Positions 1 to 9,451 of a DNA stretch of 41,438 nucleotides are shown here, in pieces. Within the stretch, counting starts at the first letter, position 1. Each line of letters starts with the position of its first letter. The notes beneath the pieces are model-generated. The model did not search any database, had not been told where the DNA came from, and saw nothing but the letters and a program-made list of their open reading frames with translations. The stretch covers positions 1 through 41,438 of the forward strand of contig JAHUUM010000019.1 of NCBI GenBank assembly GCA_019218445.1, read 5' to 3'. This DNA comes from Weeksellaceae bacterium TAE3-ERU29 (GTDB lineage: Bacteria > Bacteroidota > Bacteroidia > Flavobacteriales > Weeksellaceae). Position numbers and translations under genes: made by a program.

Positions 1-21
1 TAGAAGTTAATCTAAAAAAAT

Positions 22-48
22 AAAAGCCACATTTAAAATATGGCTTTT
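22..48. terminator. Rho-independent terminator, usable on both strands
   Basis: AAAAGCCA pairs with TGGCTTTT around an AT-rich centre, with A runs on the left and T runs on the right, so it can end transcription from either side. It lies just past the stop codon of the minus-strand gene that ends at 55, and could also serve a plus-strand gene to the left of the window. Confidence 0.7.
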
Positions 49-54
49 TCTATC

Positions 55-930
55 TTACTTTAATTCTATAAATTTTTCTAATAAAGGCGATAGTTTTGTC
101 GCCGGGTTTATTTCGTCTGTATCCCAAAAACTAAAAACAGCTCTTACATTTTTATCTCTAACTCTTTCTGCTATATAATAGATAGTTAAAGATTTCCCTC
201 CTGCAAAAATAGAGGTCACCCGATTTAATTTAAAAACAGCTTTTTTTGCTTTTGTCCGGACATTTTCAAAAAGAATATCTACTTCTTCTTCGGAAATAAT
301 CTTGCCCATTTTTTGTGATTTTGTCATTAATAATTGATTGTCATTATCAATTTTAGCCTGATCTAAATTTTTATAAATAGACCAATTCACTTCTCCAAAA
401 TAAGGACATTGTAACGTATTTAAAAAAGTCCAGTTACAATTATTTCCTAAAGCAATTTTACGTCCCCAAAAATCGACAGAATCTGTTTTCATAGATACAT
501 ATTTGTCTTTTGGAATTTGATTATGGGCAATGGCATTTACCATTTTCTTCTCTAAATCAAAATCATTATTATTGACTCTAATAAACCAGATAACACTTAT
601 TTCACCCTCCTCATTTTCTACAAAATAATAGGAGTCTATCTGTTTTAAAGAATTTGCGAACTCACTTGTTTTAACTACATGAAAATTTTTAAAATCAAAA
701 TCATTAATTGTGTTTTTTACATCTAATTTTTTGATGCCGTGTTTTCTGTAAATTCTTTTTAGATTTCTTTCGTTGAAATCTTTATCAAAATCTTCTTTAG
801 TAATACTATAACCATCAATGTTATACCAAGTTTTTCCATTATTTTCCATAACGGAAAGTCTATCCAGAAAATCATTTTCTTGAGCAAAGACTGTGGAGAA
901 TCCAAATAGAATAAAAAATATAAGACGCAT
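55..930 (-). CDS. exported protein of unknown function
   Basis: This 291-residue protein begins with a clear signal peptide (MRLIFFILFGFSTVFAQ, likely cleaved after residue 17), so it should be periplasmic or outer-membrane associated. The rest is a soluble, charged sequence. A cysteine pair near the middle (NNCNWTFLNTLQCPYFG) could form a disulfide. I recognise no enzymatic motif and no type IX sorting domain at the C-terminus. It starts 2 bases after the stop of the small lipoprotein gene at 933-1316, so the two are probably co-transcribed and may work together at the cell envelope. A bidirectional terminator follows directly. Function unknown. Confidence 0.75.
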   Translation of the reverse strand: MRLIFFILFGFSTVFAQENDFLDRLSVMENNGKTWYNIDGYSITKEDFDKDFNERNLKRIYRKHGIKKLDVKNTINDFDFKNFHVVKTSEFANSLKQIDSYYFVENEEGEISVIWFIRVNNNDFDLEKKMVNAIAHNQIPKDKYVSMKTDSVDFWGRKIALGNNCNWTFLNTLQCPYFGEVNWSIYKNLDQAKIDNDNQLLMTKSQKMGKIISEEEVDILFENVRTKAKKAVFKLNRVTSIFAGGKSLTIYYIAERVRDKNVRAVFSFWDTDEINPATKLSPLLEKFIELK

Positions 931-932
931 AA

Positions 933-1316
933 TTATTTATTTATCGTAAAAACATAAACAGGTTGACTTTTTGTAACTGATTTTTTCCAATTCTCAGCTT
1001 TATTAGGGTCGTTCATCTCGATTCCTTCCACAGGGAAAATATTGAAGGTTTTAAACCATGCTTGTGGATTTTCACCATCTTTTGAAAAGTAGGTTTGTCT
1101 TACAATAATACTATCATTCGGCTTAACTGTAAATGAATTGGAAATCTCATGAGCTCCCATAATTTGAGAGTGTTTTATTATACTTGCGGTAAAACTAATA
1201 GGCTTTTCCGAGGTGTTTTTTACAATAAAAGCAGTCATTGGGAAGTCGCCCCCAAATATTCCACAACTTGTAATTCCTAAGAATAAAACTAAAATTATTA
1301 TTTTCCTCATAAGCAT
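933..1316 (-). CDS. small lipoprotein of unknown function
   Basis: The 127-residue product has a lipoprotein signal: a basic start, the hydrophobic run IIILVLFLGI and the lipobox-like TSCG, with cysteine about residue 18 as the expected lipidation site. The mature part looks like a small beta-rich domain (VKNTSEKPISFTASIIKHS...). Two in-frame ATG codons lie at the start (residues 1 and 3), and either could be used. It precedes the exported protein at 55-930 by 2 bases on the same strand. I cannot assign a family. The gene call is supported by the signal sequence and the tight packing. Confidence 0.72.
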   Translation of the reverse strand: MLMRKIIILVLFLGITSCGIFGGDFPMTAFIVKNTSEKPISFTASIIKHSQIMGAHEISNSFTVKPNDSIIVRQTYFSKDGENPQAWFKTFNIFPVEGIEMNDPNKAENWKKSVTKSQPVYVFTINK

Positions 1317-1402
1317 TATTTTTTATCATAACAAATATATATCTATTTTCGAGTTTTAAAAAACTTTAAATTACAACTACTTATAGCTATAGAAAGGAGG
1401 TT

Positions 1403-2425
1403 CTATATATTATACTCAGGCTTATCTTTTGGATATTTGTTCATAAAGTCTCCTATTTTATTCACCATTTTTTCTGAGCCACAGAAAAACGGGACTCTTT
1501 GGTGTAATTCGCTTGGTGGAATATCCATAATGCGTTCATACCCATTTGTAGCAACACCACCGGCTTGTTCAGTTAAAAACGCCATAGGATTACATTCATA
1601 AAGCAATCGTAATTTTCCATGCGGATGATTTGTACCGGAAGGATAAATATAAATTCCTCCTTTTAGCATATTTCTATGAAAATCAGAAACTAATGAACCT
1701 ATATAACGAGAGGTATAAGGTCGATTTTCTTTTACTTCTTGACAATATTTTAAATAATCTTTTACTCCTTGTGGAAAATGAGCATAATTTCCTTCATTAA
1801 TCGAATAAATACTTCCATCCTTTGGATAACACATATTCGGATGAGATAAATAAAACGTCCCTATTGAAGGATCTAAAGTGAATCCGTTCACTCCTTTTCC
1901 TGTGGTATAAACCATCATTGTAGAAAGTCCATACACCACATATCCGGCAGCTACTTGTTTATTCCCTGCTTGTAAAAAATCCTCTAACTGTACCGGAGTT
2001 CCTACCTCTGTTACTCGCTTATAGATAGAAAATATTGTCCCGACAGTTACATTTACGTCTGCGTTGCTGGAGCCATCTAAAGGATCTATTAAAACTACAT
2101 ATTTACAGTTATCATCCACCGGGATAAAAAACTCATTCTCTTCAGACGCAACACCACAAACTACTTCCCTATTACTAAGTGCTCTTATAAAAATGTCATT
2201 AGCAAAAACATCTAATTTTTTTTGAGCTTCTCCTTGTACATTATCCTCCCCTACATCACCCAAAATATCTTCTACTAATCCGGCTTTATTTACTTCTCTG
2301 TTTACGAGTTTAGAGGCTAAACGAATAGCACTCAGCAAGCGGGTTAACTCTCCTGTTGAATATTCAAAATCTTTTTGATTTTGAATAATGAATTCACCCA
2401 TTGTTTGGTAAGTATTATGTGGCAT
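1403..2425 (-). CDS. fbp: class I fructose-1,6-bisphosphatase
   Basis: This cytoplasmic enzyme hydrolyses fructose 1,6-bisphosphate to fructose 6-phosphate, the committed step of gluconeogenesis. The 340-residue length is normal for class I. The metal-binding signature [19 protein letters not shown] is intact around residue 115. The sugar-phosphate site is visible as [19 protein letters not shown], and the C-terminal [16 protein letters not shown] carries the last metal ligand. The start [12 protein letters not shown] is the longest in-frame ATG; the second methionine at residue 9 is possible. The gene stands alone. A 7-bp hairpin (1388-1407) overlaps its stop codon but has no U tract, so I do not call a terminator. 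Confidence 0.96.
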   Translation of the reverse strand: MPHNTYQTMGEFIIQNQKDFEYSTGELTRLLSAIRLASKLVNREVNKAGLVEDILGDVGEDNVQGEAQKKLDVFANDIFIRALSNREVVCGVASEENEFFIPVDDNCKYVVLIDPLDGSSNADVNVTVGTIFSIYKRVTEVGTPVQLEDFLQAGNKQVAAGYVVYGLSTMMVYTTGKGVNGFTLDPSIGTFYLSHPNMCYPKDGSIYSINEGNYAHFPQGVKDYLKYCQEVKENRPYTSRYIGSLVSDFHRNMLKGGIYIYPSGTNHPHGKLRLLYECNPMAFLTEQAGGVATNGYERIMDIPPSELHQRVPFFCGSEKMVNKIGDFMNKYPKDKPEYNI

Positions 2426-2578
2426 GATAATAATTTATAATATTTACTCCTAAAGATACTAAATATAACTAAACAAACTTTACTTTTTTTCTAAATTATT
2501 TAATAAAAAATTGCTTTATTTTATTTGTTTTAAACTACTTAATAAAATAAATACACATTAAAATTCATAAATAATTAA

Positions 2579-2586
2579 TACATTTG
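2579..2586 (+). promoter_or_regulatory. candidate -7 element for the small membrane protein gene
   Basis: TACATTTG matches the Bacteroidota -7 consensus TAnnTTTG and lies 22 bases before the ATG at 2609. I see no convincing -33 TTTG at the right distance, so this is a moderate call. Confidence 0.4.
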
Positions 2587-2608
2587 TAACAACTTTAATT
2601 ATTTCATT

Positions 2609-2794
2609 ATGAAAAAATCAGTATATATTATATTTGCTTGTCTTATGTTTATTTTAGGCTTAGGCTACTCATACTACAAATATGGAGAGGTATCAATGAT
2701 TACCGTAGCAACCTCAACCATTGGAGCATTAGTAGCTGTATTAGTTTATTATTTAATTGAAAATAAGTCTTATAAAAAATCATCTGATAAGTAG
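2609..2794 (+). CDS. small two-helix membrane protein
   Basis: This 61-residue protein has two predicted membrane helices (about residues 4-24 and 30-51) joined by a short polar loop, and ends in a lysine-rich tail (IENKSYKKSSDK). It has its own -7 promoter element 22 bases upstream and shares a hairpin terminator with the opposing dsbD-like gene, which supports a real short gene. I recognise no family. Its orientation is opposite to the genes on both sides, so context gives no functional hint. Confidence 0.6.
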   Translation: MKKSVYIIFACLMFILGLGYSYYKYGEVSMITVATSTIGALVAVLVYYLIENKSYKKSSDK

Positions 2795-2806
2795 AAAACA
2801 AAAAAA

Positions 2807-2828
2807 GGATGATTGTGTCATCCCTTTT
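2807..2828. terminator. terminator between converging genes
   Basis: GGATGA, a 5-base loop and TCATCC form a perfect 6-bp stem. Read on the minus strand it is followed by a run of seven U, making it a strong end for the permease-tilS-dsbD operon. On the plus strand a weaker CTTTT follows, so it may also end the 61-residue gene. Confidence 0.8.
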
Positions 2829-2844
2829 CCATTAATAAATTTTA

Positions 2845-4887
2845 TTATCTCTTATTAAAATTTTGAACACCTTTATCAATCCATTCTGCGTATTTATTCA
2901 CATCTAATTCTACACCCATAGGTTCATTATATCTGTTTAAATTTTCATCTACAATAATATATAACGGTTGAGCATTAGATTTAAATTCTTTAATCTGAAA
3001 AGCTGACCATTTATCACCTATAGTTTTTAGTTTTCTTCCTTTCTCTTCGGAATACACTTGCTCTTCCTCAGGTAAATCAATAAAACTATCTACGTAAAGA
3101 GAGGCTACTACCACATCATTGCTTAGTTTTTCTTTAATCTTAGGATCAATCCAAACATTATCTTCTACTCTACGGCAATTAGCACAAGCTTTCCCTGTAA
3201 AATCAATCATTATCGGTTTATTAACAGTTTTAGCATAGGCAAAAGCCTCATCTAAATCATGAAAAGTCGGAATTTGATGCGGTCCGTAATGAGCATTTGC
3301 CGGTAATGCTGACAATGGTGTTGCACTACTATTTCCTGAAAAACCAATAGGAGATTCGCTATAATCTTTTGGCGGAATTAATCCACTTACAATTTTTAAC
3401 GGAGCTCCCCACATTCCCGGCAATAAATAAAACACAAATACAAAACTTAATATTGCAAATAATAATCTCGGTGTATTTATTCTTTCGGTGACACTGTCTA
3501 ACTTCATTCTGAAAAGATTTAATAAATAAAGTCCCATTACAAAGAATAAAGCAATCCATAAAGCAATGAAAAATTCTCTTTCTAACCAGTGTTTATCCAT
3601 TACTAAATCGGCATTTGATAAGAATTTTAAAGCAAAAGCAAGTTCAATAAAACCTAAACAAACTTTTACCGTATTTAACCACCCACCTGAATTTGGCAAT
3701 GTGTTTAACCAACTCGGGAATATAGCAAAAAGTGTGAAAGGCAATGCTAAAGCTAATGAGAATCCGAACATTCCCATTGCAGGTCCTAATAATTCTCCTG
3801 AAACCGCTGCGTCAACCAATAAAGTCCCGATGATAGGTCCTGTACAAGAGAATGAAACCAATGCTAAAGTTAATGCCATAAAGAACACGCCAATATATCC
3901 ACCTTTATCTGCATTTTTATCTGCTTTATTTATCCATTTAGAAGGCAATGTTATTTCAAATGCACCAAAGAATGAAATTGCAAAAATTACAAATAAAACA
4001 AAGAATGCAATATTTAATGCAGGGTGTGTAGATAATTCATTTAATGCTCCTGAACCAAAACTTACCGTAATAAGCAATCCTAAAATTACATAAATAACAA
4101 TTATAGATAGTCCGTAAACTAAGGCTTTGGTAATTCCTGTTTTTCTATCTTTACTTTGTTTAGTAAACATACTTACCGTAAGCGGAATCATAGGGAAAAT
4201 ACAAGGCATTAATAGAGCTGCCAATCCTCCTATAAATCCTAAAATAAAGATTTGTAATAAAGTTCTAGTTTCTTTTTCTCCCGGATCTGTAACAGATTCT
4301 GTATTAGAGTTATTTATTTTGGTAGAATCAGTTTTTATGTCTGTAGTGAAAATATTTCCATCGTTTAAAATAGAATCTGTTTTGCTATCTACAGTTATGT
4401 TATTCGTTGCTATTTCTCCATTTGGATTTGCCTTTAAAGTAAAAGAGAAAGTTTTATAGTCCGGTGCAATACATTTTTCATCATCACACGCTTGGAACAT
4501 TACTTTAACTTCTGCAGTTGTATTTTTTAAGGCATTTACTTTTTGAATAAAGCTTACCTCATTACTATAGTATTTTTGCTTTTCACCAAAGGCTTCCACA
4601 AATTCATCATGCAAATCTCCTACCTCTTTAATACCTCCAATAAATTGTAAATCCTTATTTTCGCTCCATGTAAAAGTGGTAGGAATTCCAATGCCACCCT
4701 CGGCATGAGTTGTTGAATAAACGTGCCAACTACCTCCCATCTGAGCTTTCATTATAAGCTCATAACTACCATCCGGCAACGCCTTAGCCTCAGAACTCCA
4801 ATTGATTGGATTCACAATCTGAGCCATAGTTAAAATACTCATTAAGGTAAATAAAATACCTAACCTAATTCTTTTAAATTCAACCAT
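2845..4887 (-). CDS. dsbD: DsbD-like thiol:disulfide interchange protein
   Basis: This inner-membrane protein passes reducing power from cytoplasmic thioredoxin to periplasmic thiols. Its 680 residues follow the DsbD plan: a signal peptide (ending near AQ at residue 23), an N-terminal periplasmic domain (about 25-155), a linker rich in S/T/D, an eight-helix core (about 205-500) and a C-terminal thioredoxin-like domain. The core keeps both redox cysteines, C229 in PCIFP and C348 in FSCTGP. The C-terminal active site is C568-A-N-C571 in GKACANCRR. The start overlaps the end of tilS by 28 bases, and a hydrophobic signal begins at this start, so it is likely correct. It is last in a three-gene operon and ends at a strong hairpin. 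Confidence 0.92.
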   Translation of the reverse strand: MVEFKRIRLGILFTLMSILTMAQIVNPINWSSEAKALPDGSYELIMKAQMGGSWHVYSTTHAEGGIGIPTTFTWSENKDLQFIGGIKEVGDLHDEFVEAFGEKQKYYSNEVSFIQKVNALKNTTAEVKVMFQACDDEKCIAPDYKTFSFTLKANPNGEIATNNITVDSKTDSILNDGNIFTTDIKTDSTKINNSNTESVTDPGEKETRTLLQIFILGFIGGLAALLMPCIFPMIPLTVSMFTKQSKDRKTGITKALVYGLSIIVIYVILGLLITVSFGSGALNELSTHPALNIAFFVLFVIFAISFFGAFEITLPSKWINKADKNADKGGYIGVFFMALTLALVSFSCTGPIIGTLLVDAAVSGELLGPAMGMFGFSLALALPFTLFAIFPSWLNTLPNSGGWLNTVKVCLGFIELAFALKFLSNADLVMDKHWLEREFFIALWIALFFVMGLYLLNLFRMKLDSVTERINTPRLLFAILSFVFVFYLLPGMWGAPLKIVSGLIPPKDYSESPIGFSGNSSATPLSALPANAHYGPHQIPTFHDLDEAFAYAKTVNKPIMIDFTGKACANCRRVEDNVWIDPKIKEKLSNDVVVASLYVDSFIDLPEEEQVYSEEKGRKLKTIGDKWSAFQIKEFKSNAQPLYIIVDENLNRYNEPMGVELDVNKYAEWIDKGVQNFNKR

Positions 4888-6155
4888 ACTTTTGTTTTAT
4901 TATTTGAAGAAAACCTGCGATCCGCTCTCAAGCCAACTACCCAAATTATCTGATTTTCGGCTGTAGTAAGTACCCAAGTTTCTTCTTTTTGTAATTTATT
5001 TAATTTTAAATCTTTAAAAAACTTACTTAATTTCTTTTTACCTTGCATTCCTGTCGGAAAAAATACGTCACCTTCTTGTTTTTTTCGTAAAAAAATCGGA
5101 AACTGTATCTTTTCGGCGTCAAAGTTAATTAAAAATTGTGAATCTGTAAAAGTCTCTTTACTGAATATCCATTTAAAAGGAGTTTTTAAATTTTTATTTA
5201 ATTCAATTTTATAACCTTCATTACTTTGTGTCTCTTTTTGAGAAAGTAATAAATCAGTTCTATCCTTTATTAATCGATAATTTTCAGTAATTATTTCTGC
5301 ACTATTTTCTGCATTTAATAATTTGATGATTTCTTGGGGTGCATTAAATCCAAACTCTTTAAATAAATGAAAAATATAGGTTTCTAAGGGATTTAGAGCT
5401 TTTAATTCTTCTATATTGATTGAGTATCCAAATTCTGATTTTTGAAATATTCGACTTTTAGTTTTTTGAATATGATTATTTAATAGTTCTAAATCCTGAT
5501 TTAAAAAATTTAAACTTTTTCTAAATCCGCTTCTGTAATCCTCATTAATTTTTTCTAATTCAGGCAATACTAAATTCCTAATTGAGTTTCTAAGATAATC
5601 ATTCTCGGAATTGCTACTGTCTTCCCGCCATTCGATATTGTTTTTTATGGCAAAATCTTTTATTTCTTTCTTACTACAATTAAGTAATGGTCTTAATATT
5701 TTATTCTGGAAATTGGGTATTCCGGAACTTCCATTAATTCCGGAACCACGTAATACATTAATTAAAAAAGTTTCGATATTATCATCTAAGTGATGAGCTG
5801 TTACTAAAAAATCAAACTGATGTTTTTCGATTAATTCATCAAACCAATTGTAACGTAATTCTCGTGCAGCAATCTGTGTAGATAATTTATGTTCTTCCTT
5901 ATATTTCTTGGTATCAACCGATTTTACAAAGAAAGGGATTTGATATCTTTTACAGAAATCTTGAACTAATTTTTGGTCTTTATCACACTCTTCCGGACGA
6001 AGATTGAAGTTCATGTGAGCTACCGAAACGTTATATCCACTTTTTAGTAAAAAATACAATAACACCATACTATCTACTCCTCCACTTACCGCAACCAATA
6101 GTTTTTTACCTATTGCTATTTCAGGAATAATTATAGTGTTTTGTATGTTTAACAT
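4860..6155 (-). CDS. tilS: tRNA(Ile)-lysidine synthetase
   Basis: The enzyme ligates lysine to cytidine 34 of the CAU-anticodon tRNA-Ile using ATP, changing its amino-acid and codon identity from Met/AUG to Ile/AUA. It is normally essential. The PP-loop ATP-binding motif AVSGGVDSM is at residues 22-30. HHLDDNIETFLINVLRGSG and the following SGIPNFQNKILRPLL are typical of the N-terminal catalytic domain. The C-terminal TilS domain is seen in FLRKKQEGDVFFPTGMQGKK and KKLSKFFKD. The 431-residue length is usual for Flavobacteriia. It starts 17 bases after the permease gene and overlaps dsbD by 28 bases, which suggests translational coupling. Confidence 0.95.
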   Translation of the reverse strand: MLNIQNTIIIPEIAIGKKLLVAVSGGVDSMVLLYFLLKSGYNVSVAHMNFNLRPEECDKDQKLVQDFCKRYQIPFFVKSVDTKKYKEEHKLSTQIAARELRYNWFDELIEKHQFDFLVTAHHLDDNIETFLINVLRGSGINGSSGIPNFQNKILRPLLNCSKKEIKDFAIKNNIEWREDSSNSENDYLRNSIRNLVLPELEKINEDYRSGFRKSLNFLNQDLELLNNHIQKTKSRIFQKSEFGYSINIEELKALNPLETYIFHLFKEFGFNAPQEIIKLLNAENSAEIITENYRLIKDRTDLLLSQKETQSNEGYKIELNKNLKTPFKWIFSKETFTDSQFLINFDAEKIQFPIFLRKKQEGDVFFPTGMQGKKKLSKFFKDLKLNKLQKEETWVLTTAENQIIWVVGLRADRRFSSNNKTKVWLNLKELG

Positions 6156-6172
6156 TCCAAATAATTAATGAT

Positions 6173-7207
6173 TTATTTCCAAAAACCAAACTTCTTCGGG
6201 AAATATTCCTCTTTGTAAATTCTTAAAAATAATAAGAATAAACTTACTAACAATGGTCCAAATACTAAACCTAAAAACCCAAAAATAGGCAATCCTACTA
6301 TAATCCCTACCAATGTAATTAACGGGTGAATTTCAGCTAATGACTTTTGTACAAATATCCTAAATATATTATCTGTAGAAGCAACTACAATCATTCCATA
6401 TAATGCAAGCCAAATAGCTGTAGTCGTATCTCCCTGATAATACACAATTGCCACTACAGGAATAAAGCCTATCGCTGTTCCCACAAAAGGAATTAAAGAG
6501 CCAACTGTAGTAACCGCAAACCAAAAGAAAGGATCTTGCACATCAAAAATTAAAAATCCAACTAATGCCACAACTCCTTGGCAAAAAGCTACCATAGGAA
6601 TTGCAATTGCATTCGATTTTGTCATTTCTACAATTTCATGGCTCACACGATTAAAATTCTTATTATTCATAGGAATATAATCTCTAACAGATTTCTTTAT
6701 TACATCATAGTTTATGAGCATATAATATAGTATAAAGAAAAATAAACCGGCTATTACCGTTAAATCTAACGTATTATTAGTAGCTCCCTGAACAAATTTT
6801 GTAATAAATTCACTTGGATTAAATTCTTTTATTCTACTTGTAATATCAACCCCAATACTAGTCTCTAAACTATTAAGACTAGATTGTAACATTAATTTGT
6901 ACTTACTAAAATTTGTAATTACATCTTTCACTCTATTAGTTAGCAAAAGTATAATTCCCGCAATAGGAAGAAGTACCACTACAATGGTAAATATAATCAA
7001 AACAGTAGCTGAAATCCATCGTTTCCAACCTGCTTTAGTCAACTTATCCATCCACCCCTTAGTAAGGACAAACATGATAATAGCACCAAAAACACCGGAT
7101 AAAAAAGGTGCTAATTCCCTTAATACAAAGTACCCTAAGGAAAAAATACAACCTAATATAAATAGTTGTCTTGTTAATGAATGAGATATTGGATGTCTTT
7201 TTAGCAT
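6173..7207 (-). CDS. AI-2E/PerM family membrane permease
   Basis: This 344-residue integral membrane protein has about eight hydrophobic helices. Its central-to-C-terminal signature (FFWFAVTTVGSLIPFVGTAIGFIPV, later LVGIIVGLPIFGFLGLVFGPLLVSLFLLFL) is typical of the AI-2E transporter-like family (PerM, YdiK, TqsA). Substrates of most members are unknown, and AI-2 export is shown only for a few, so a signalling role should not be assumed. It is the first gene of the permease-tilS-dsbD operon, with a TATATTTG -7 element about 30 bases before the start. It is transcribed divergently from dnaK. Confidence 0.88.
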   Translation of the reverse strand: MLKRHPISHSLTRQLFILGCIFSLGYFVLRELAPFLSGVFGAIIMFVLTKGWMDKLTKAGWKRWISATVLIIFTIVVVLLPIAGIILLLTNRVKDVITNFSKYKLMLQSSLNSLETSIGVDITSRIKEFNPSEFITKFVQGATNNTLDLTVIAGLFFFILYYMLINYDVIKKSVRDYIPMNNKNFNRVSHEIVEMTKSNAIAIPMVAFCQGVVALVGFLIFDVQDPFFWFAVTTVGSLIPFVGTAIGFIPVVAIVYYQGDTTTAIWLALYGMIVVASTDNIFRIFVQKSLAEIHPLITLVGIIVGLPIFGFLGLVFGPLLVSLFLLFLRIYKEEYFPKKFGFWK

Positions 7208-7236
7208 ATTTTATTGACAATTTTGTATTGAAAGGG

Positions 7237-7244
7237 CAAATATA
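7237..7244 (-). promoter_or_regulatory. -7 element for the permease-tilS-dsbD operon
   Basis: On the minus strand this reads TATATTTG, a full match to TAnnTTTG, placed 29 bases before the permease start codon. The nearest TTTG upstream is only 14 bases away, shorter than usual, so only the -7 element is called. Confidence 0.5.
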
Positions 7245-7254
7245 ATTTTAATTT

Positions 7255-7269
7255 ATGACAAAATGTCGT
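7255..7269. promoter_or_regulatory. candidate operator between the permease gene and dnaK
   Basis: ATGACA-AAA-TGTCGT is an inverted repeat with five of six arm positions paired, in the divergent region ahead of dnaK and just upstream of the permease -7 element. A TGACA-n3-TGTC arrangement would suit a dimeric regulator of stress genes. The link to heat-shock control is inference from position. No CIRCE element is visible. Confidence 0.3.
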
Positions 7270-7368
7270 AATGAATAAATATTTTATAGTACAAATCTAT
7301 CCTTTTTTTGATTGGTACAGCTTTTGTCTTATACAGAGCAAATAAAATTGATTTAAAATAATTTAGAT

Positions 7369-9273
7369 ATGAGTAAAATAATAGGTATAGACTTAGGTAC
7401 TACCAATTCGTGTGTAGCCGTAATGGAAGGTAACGACCCCACTGTAATCCCAAATGCAGAGGGTAAAAGAACAACACCATCGGTAGTAGCTTTCACAGAA
7501 AACGGAGAAAGAAAAGTGGGAGACCCTGCAAAAAGACAGGCAGTAACGAATCCACACAATACTATATTCTCTATCAAGAGATTTATTGGGGATAAATATT
7601 CTGATATAGTAAAAGAAGTAAATAGAGTTCCTTATAAAGTAGTAAAAGGAGATAACGATACGCCAAAAGTAGAAATCAACGGAAGAGATTATACAGCTCA
7701 AGAGATTTCTGCAATGATTCTTCAAAAAATGAAGAAAACGGCAGAAGATTATTTAGGGCAAGAAGTAACTCGTGCGGTAATTACCGTTCCTGCTTACTTT
7801 AATGATGAGCAAAGACAAGCGACTAAAGATGCGGGAGAAATTGCCGGATTAAAAGTAGAAAGAATCATTAACGAGCCTACAGCAGCAGCTTTAGCTTACG
7901 GATTAGATAAAAAACATACTGATCAAAAAGTAGCGGTGTATGACTTAGGTGGAGGTACTTTTGATATTTCTATTCTTGAGTTAGGTGACGGAGTATTTGA
8001 AGTATTATCAACTAACGGAGATACGCACTTAGGAGGTGATGACTTTGATGATGCAATTATTGATTGGTTGGTAGATGAGTTTAAAAAAGACGAAGATTTT
8101 GATTTAAGACAAGATCCAATGGCGCTTCAAAGATTGAAAGAAGCGGCAGAAAAAGCTAAAATTGAATTGTCCTCTTCTTCTCAAACAGAAATCAATTTAC
8201 CTTATATTACAGCAACAGCTTCAGGACCAAAACACTTGGTAAAAACTTTATCAAGAGCTAAGTTCGAGGATATGACTGCCGATTTGGTAAAACGTTCTAT
8301 GGATCCATGTAAAAAAGCATTGGAAGATGCAGGTCTTTCAGCTTCAGATATCAACGAAGTGATTTTAGTAGGAGGTTCTACTCGTATTCCTAAAATCCAA
8401 GAAGAAGTAGAGAAATTCTTTGGTAAAAAACCGTCAAAAGGGGTAAACCCTGACGAAGTGGTAGCCATCGGTGCTGCAATCCAAGGAGGTGTATTAACAG
8501 GTGATGTGAAAGATGTATTGTTATTAGACGTTACCCCACTTTCATTAGGAATTGAAACTATGGGAGGTGTTTTCACTAAATTAATTGAAGCAAACACAAC
8601 GATCCCGACTAAAAAGTCTGAAACGTTCTCTACTGCGGTAGATAATCAACCGGCAGTAACGATTAGAGTAGGACAAGGTGAACGTGCATTGTTTGCGGAT
8701 AACAAAGAAATCGGAAGATTTGATTTAGTAGATATTCCACCGGCACCAAGAGGAGTTCCTCAAATTGAAGTAACTTTTGACATTGATGCCAACGGAATTA
8801 TGCAAGTATCGGCTAAAGACAAAGGAACAGGAAAAGAGCAATCTATTAAGATTGAATCTTCTTCAGGGTTGTCAGAAGCAGATATCGAAAAAATGAAGAA
8901 GGAAGCTGAGGAAAACGCTGCTAAAGATAAAGAAGCAAAAGAGAAAATCGATAAATTGAACTCTGCTGACCAAATGATTTTCCAAACCGAAAAACAATTA
9001 AAAGAATACGGTGATAAAATCGGTGCAGAGAAAAAACAACCTATCGAAGATGCTTTAGCTGAGTTGAAAAAAGCACACGAAGCACAAGATATTGCTCAAA
9101 TTGATACCGCTTTAGAAAAACTAAACGGAGCATGGAGTGCCGCTTCAGAAGAGCTTTACAGTGCAATGAATGCTCAACAAGGTCAAGCACAAGCAAACCC
9201 TACAGCAGATACCGGAAACGAAGATAACAAAGGTGACGATGTAGAAGATGTAGACTTTGAAGAGGTGAAATAA
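7369..9273 (+). CDS. dnaK: molecular chaperone DnaK (Hsp70)
   Basis: DnaK is a cytoplasmic ATP-driven chaperone that works with DnaJ and GrpE in folding and stress survival. The 634-residue protein is complete. The nucleotide-binding domain begins [17 protein letters not shown], with the phosphate loops [17 protein letters not shown] and [14 protein letters not shown]. The interdomain linker [15 protein letters not shown] sits near residue 385, followed by the substrate-binding domain and helical lid. The C-terminus is acidic and ends DVDFEEVK, as usual in Flavobacteriia. dnaK is monocistronic here: dnaJ and grpE are not adjacent, and a very strong terminator follows. An imperfect inverted repeat upstream may be a control site. 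Confidence 0.99.
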   Translation: MSKIIGIDLGTTNSCVAVMEGNDPTVIPNAEGKRTTPSVVAFTENGERKVGDPAKRQAVTNPHNTIFSIKRFIGDKYSDIVKEVNRVPYKVVKGDNDTPKVEINGRDYTAQEISAMILQKMKKTAEDYLGQEVTRAVITVPAYFNDEQRQATKDAGEIAGLKVERIINEPTAAALAYGLDKKHTDQKVAVYDLGGGTFDISILELGDGVFEVLSTNGDTHLGGDDFDDAIIDWLVDEFKKDEDFDLRQDPMALQRLKEAAEKAKIELSSSSQTEINLPYITATASGPKHLVKTLSRAKFEDMTADLVKRSMDPCKKALEDAGLSASDINEVILVGGSTRIPKIQEEVEKFFGKKPSKGVNPDEVVAIGAAIQGGVLTGDVKDVLLLDVTPLSLGIETMGGVFTKLIEANTTIPTKKSETFSTAVDNQPAVTIRVGQGERALFADNKEIGRFDLVDIPPAPRGVPQIEVTFDIDANGIMQVSAKDKGTGKEQSIKIESSSGLSEADIEKMKKEAEENAAKDKEAKEKIDKLNSADQMIFQTEKQLKEYGDKIGAEKKQPIEDALAELKKAHEAQDIAQIDTALEKLNGAWSAASEELYSAMNAQQGQAQANPTADTGNEDNKGDDVEDVDFEEVK

Positions 9274-9290
9274 TTTAGAAGCTAAATAGT

Positions 9291-9329
9291 AAATAAACCC
9301 CGCAGTGAAAACTGCGGGGTTTATTTTTG
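9291..9329 (+). terminator. strong Rho-independent terminator of dnaK
   Basis: A 16-bp perfect stem (9291-9306 with 9311-9326) has the GC-rich core ACCCCGCAGT and a GAAA tetraloop, and is followed by T residues. It isolates dnaK from the restriction-modification unit. Confidence 0.95.
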
Positions 9330-9416
9330 AAAATAAATTAAAGCATGCTTAAAAACTCACTCTCTTATTTACAACAAAATAATGAGTATTTACACTGAAT
9401 GATAGGGAAGTTTTAT

Positions 9417-9424
9417 TATCTTTG
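9417..9424 (+). promoter_or_regulatory. -7 element for the XRE regulator/type III RM operon
   Basis: TATCTTTG matches TAnnTTTG exactly. Transcription would begin about 9430, downstream of an in-frame TTG at 9422 that could otherwise be read as a start. The ATG at 9452 is therefore the likely start of the regulator. Confidence 0.55.
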
Positions 9425-9451
9425 ACACGAAAAGTAAAATATAGGTTAGGA

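Noticed and set aside
1388-1407. Hairpin TATAGAA-AGGAGG-TTCTATA at the fbp stop, with a Shine-Dalgarno-like loop
   Set aside because: No U tract follows on the minus strand and no ORF starts properly after the AGGAGG on the plus strand. Probably a chance palindrome.
3359-4459. Open frames of 66, 175 and 110 codons inside the dsbD-like gene, two of them on the opposite strand
   Set aside because: They lie wholly inside a gene with strong motif support and have biased compositions (runs of K, N, P, I) typical of frames that mirror a membrane protein. No promoter or family signal.
7290-7368. Possible dnaK promoter in the TTTTTTTG/CTTTTG-rich region
   Set aside because: No segment gives TAnnTTTG with correct spacing (TACAGCTTTTG is two bases too long), so no promoter is called.
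8202-8597. 131-codon frame opposite dnaK
   Set aside because: It mirrors the highly conserved dnaK coding sequence and has no recognisable domain.
9341-9350. Palindrome AAGCATGCTT upstream of the XRE regulator gene
   Set aside because: It lies about 70 bases before the -7 element and is only 10 bases long. Too weak to call an operator for the HTH protein.
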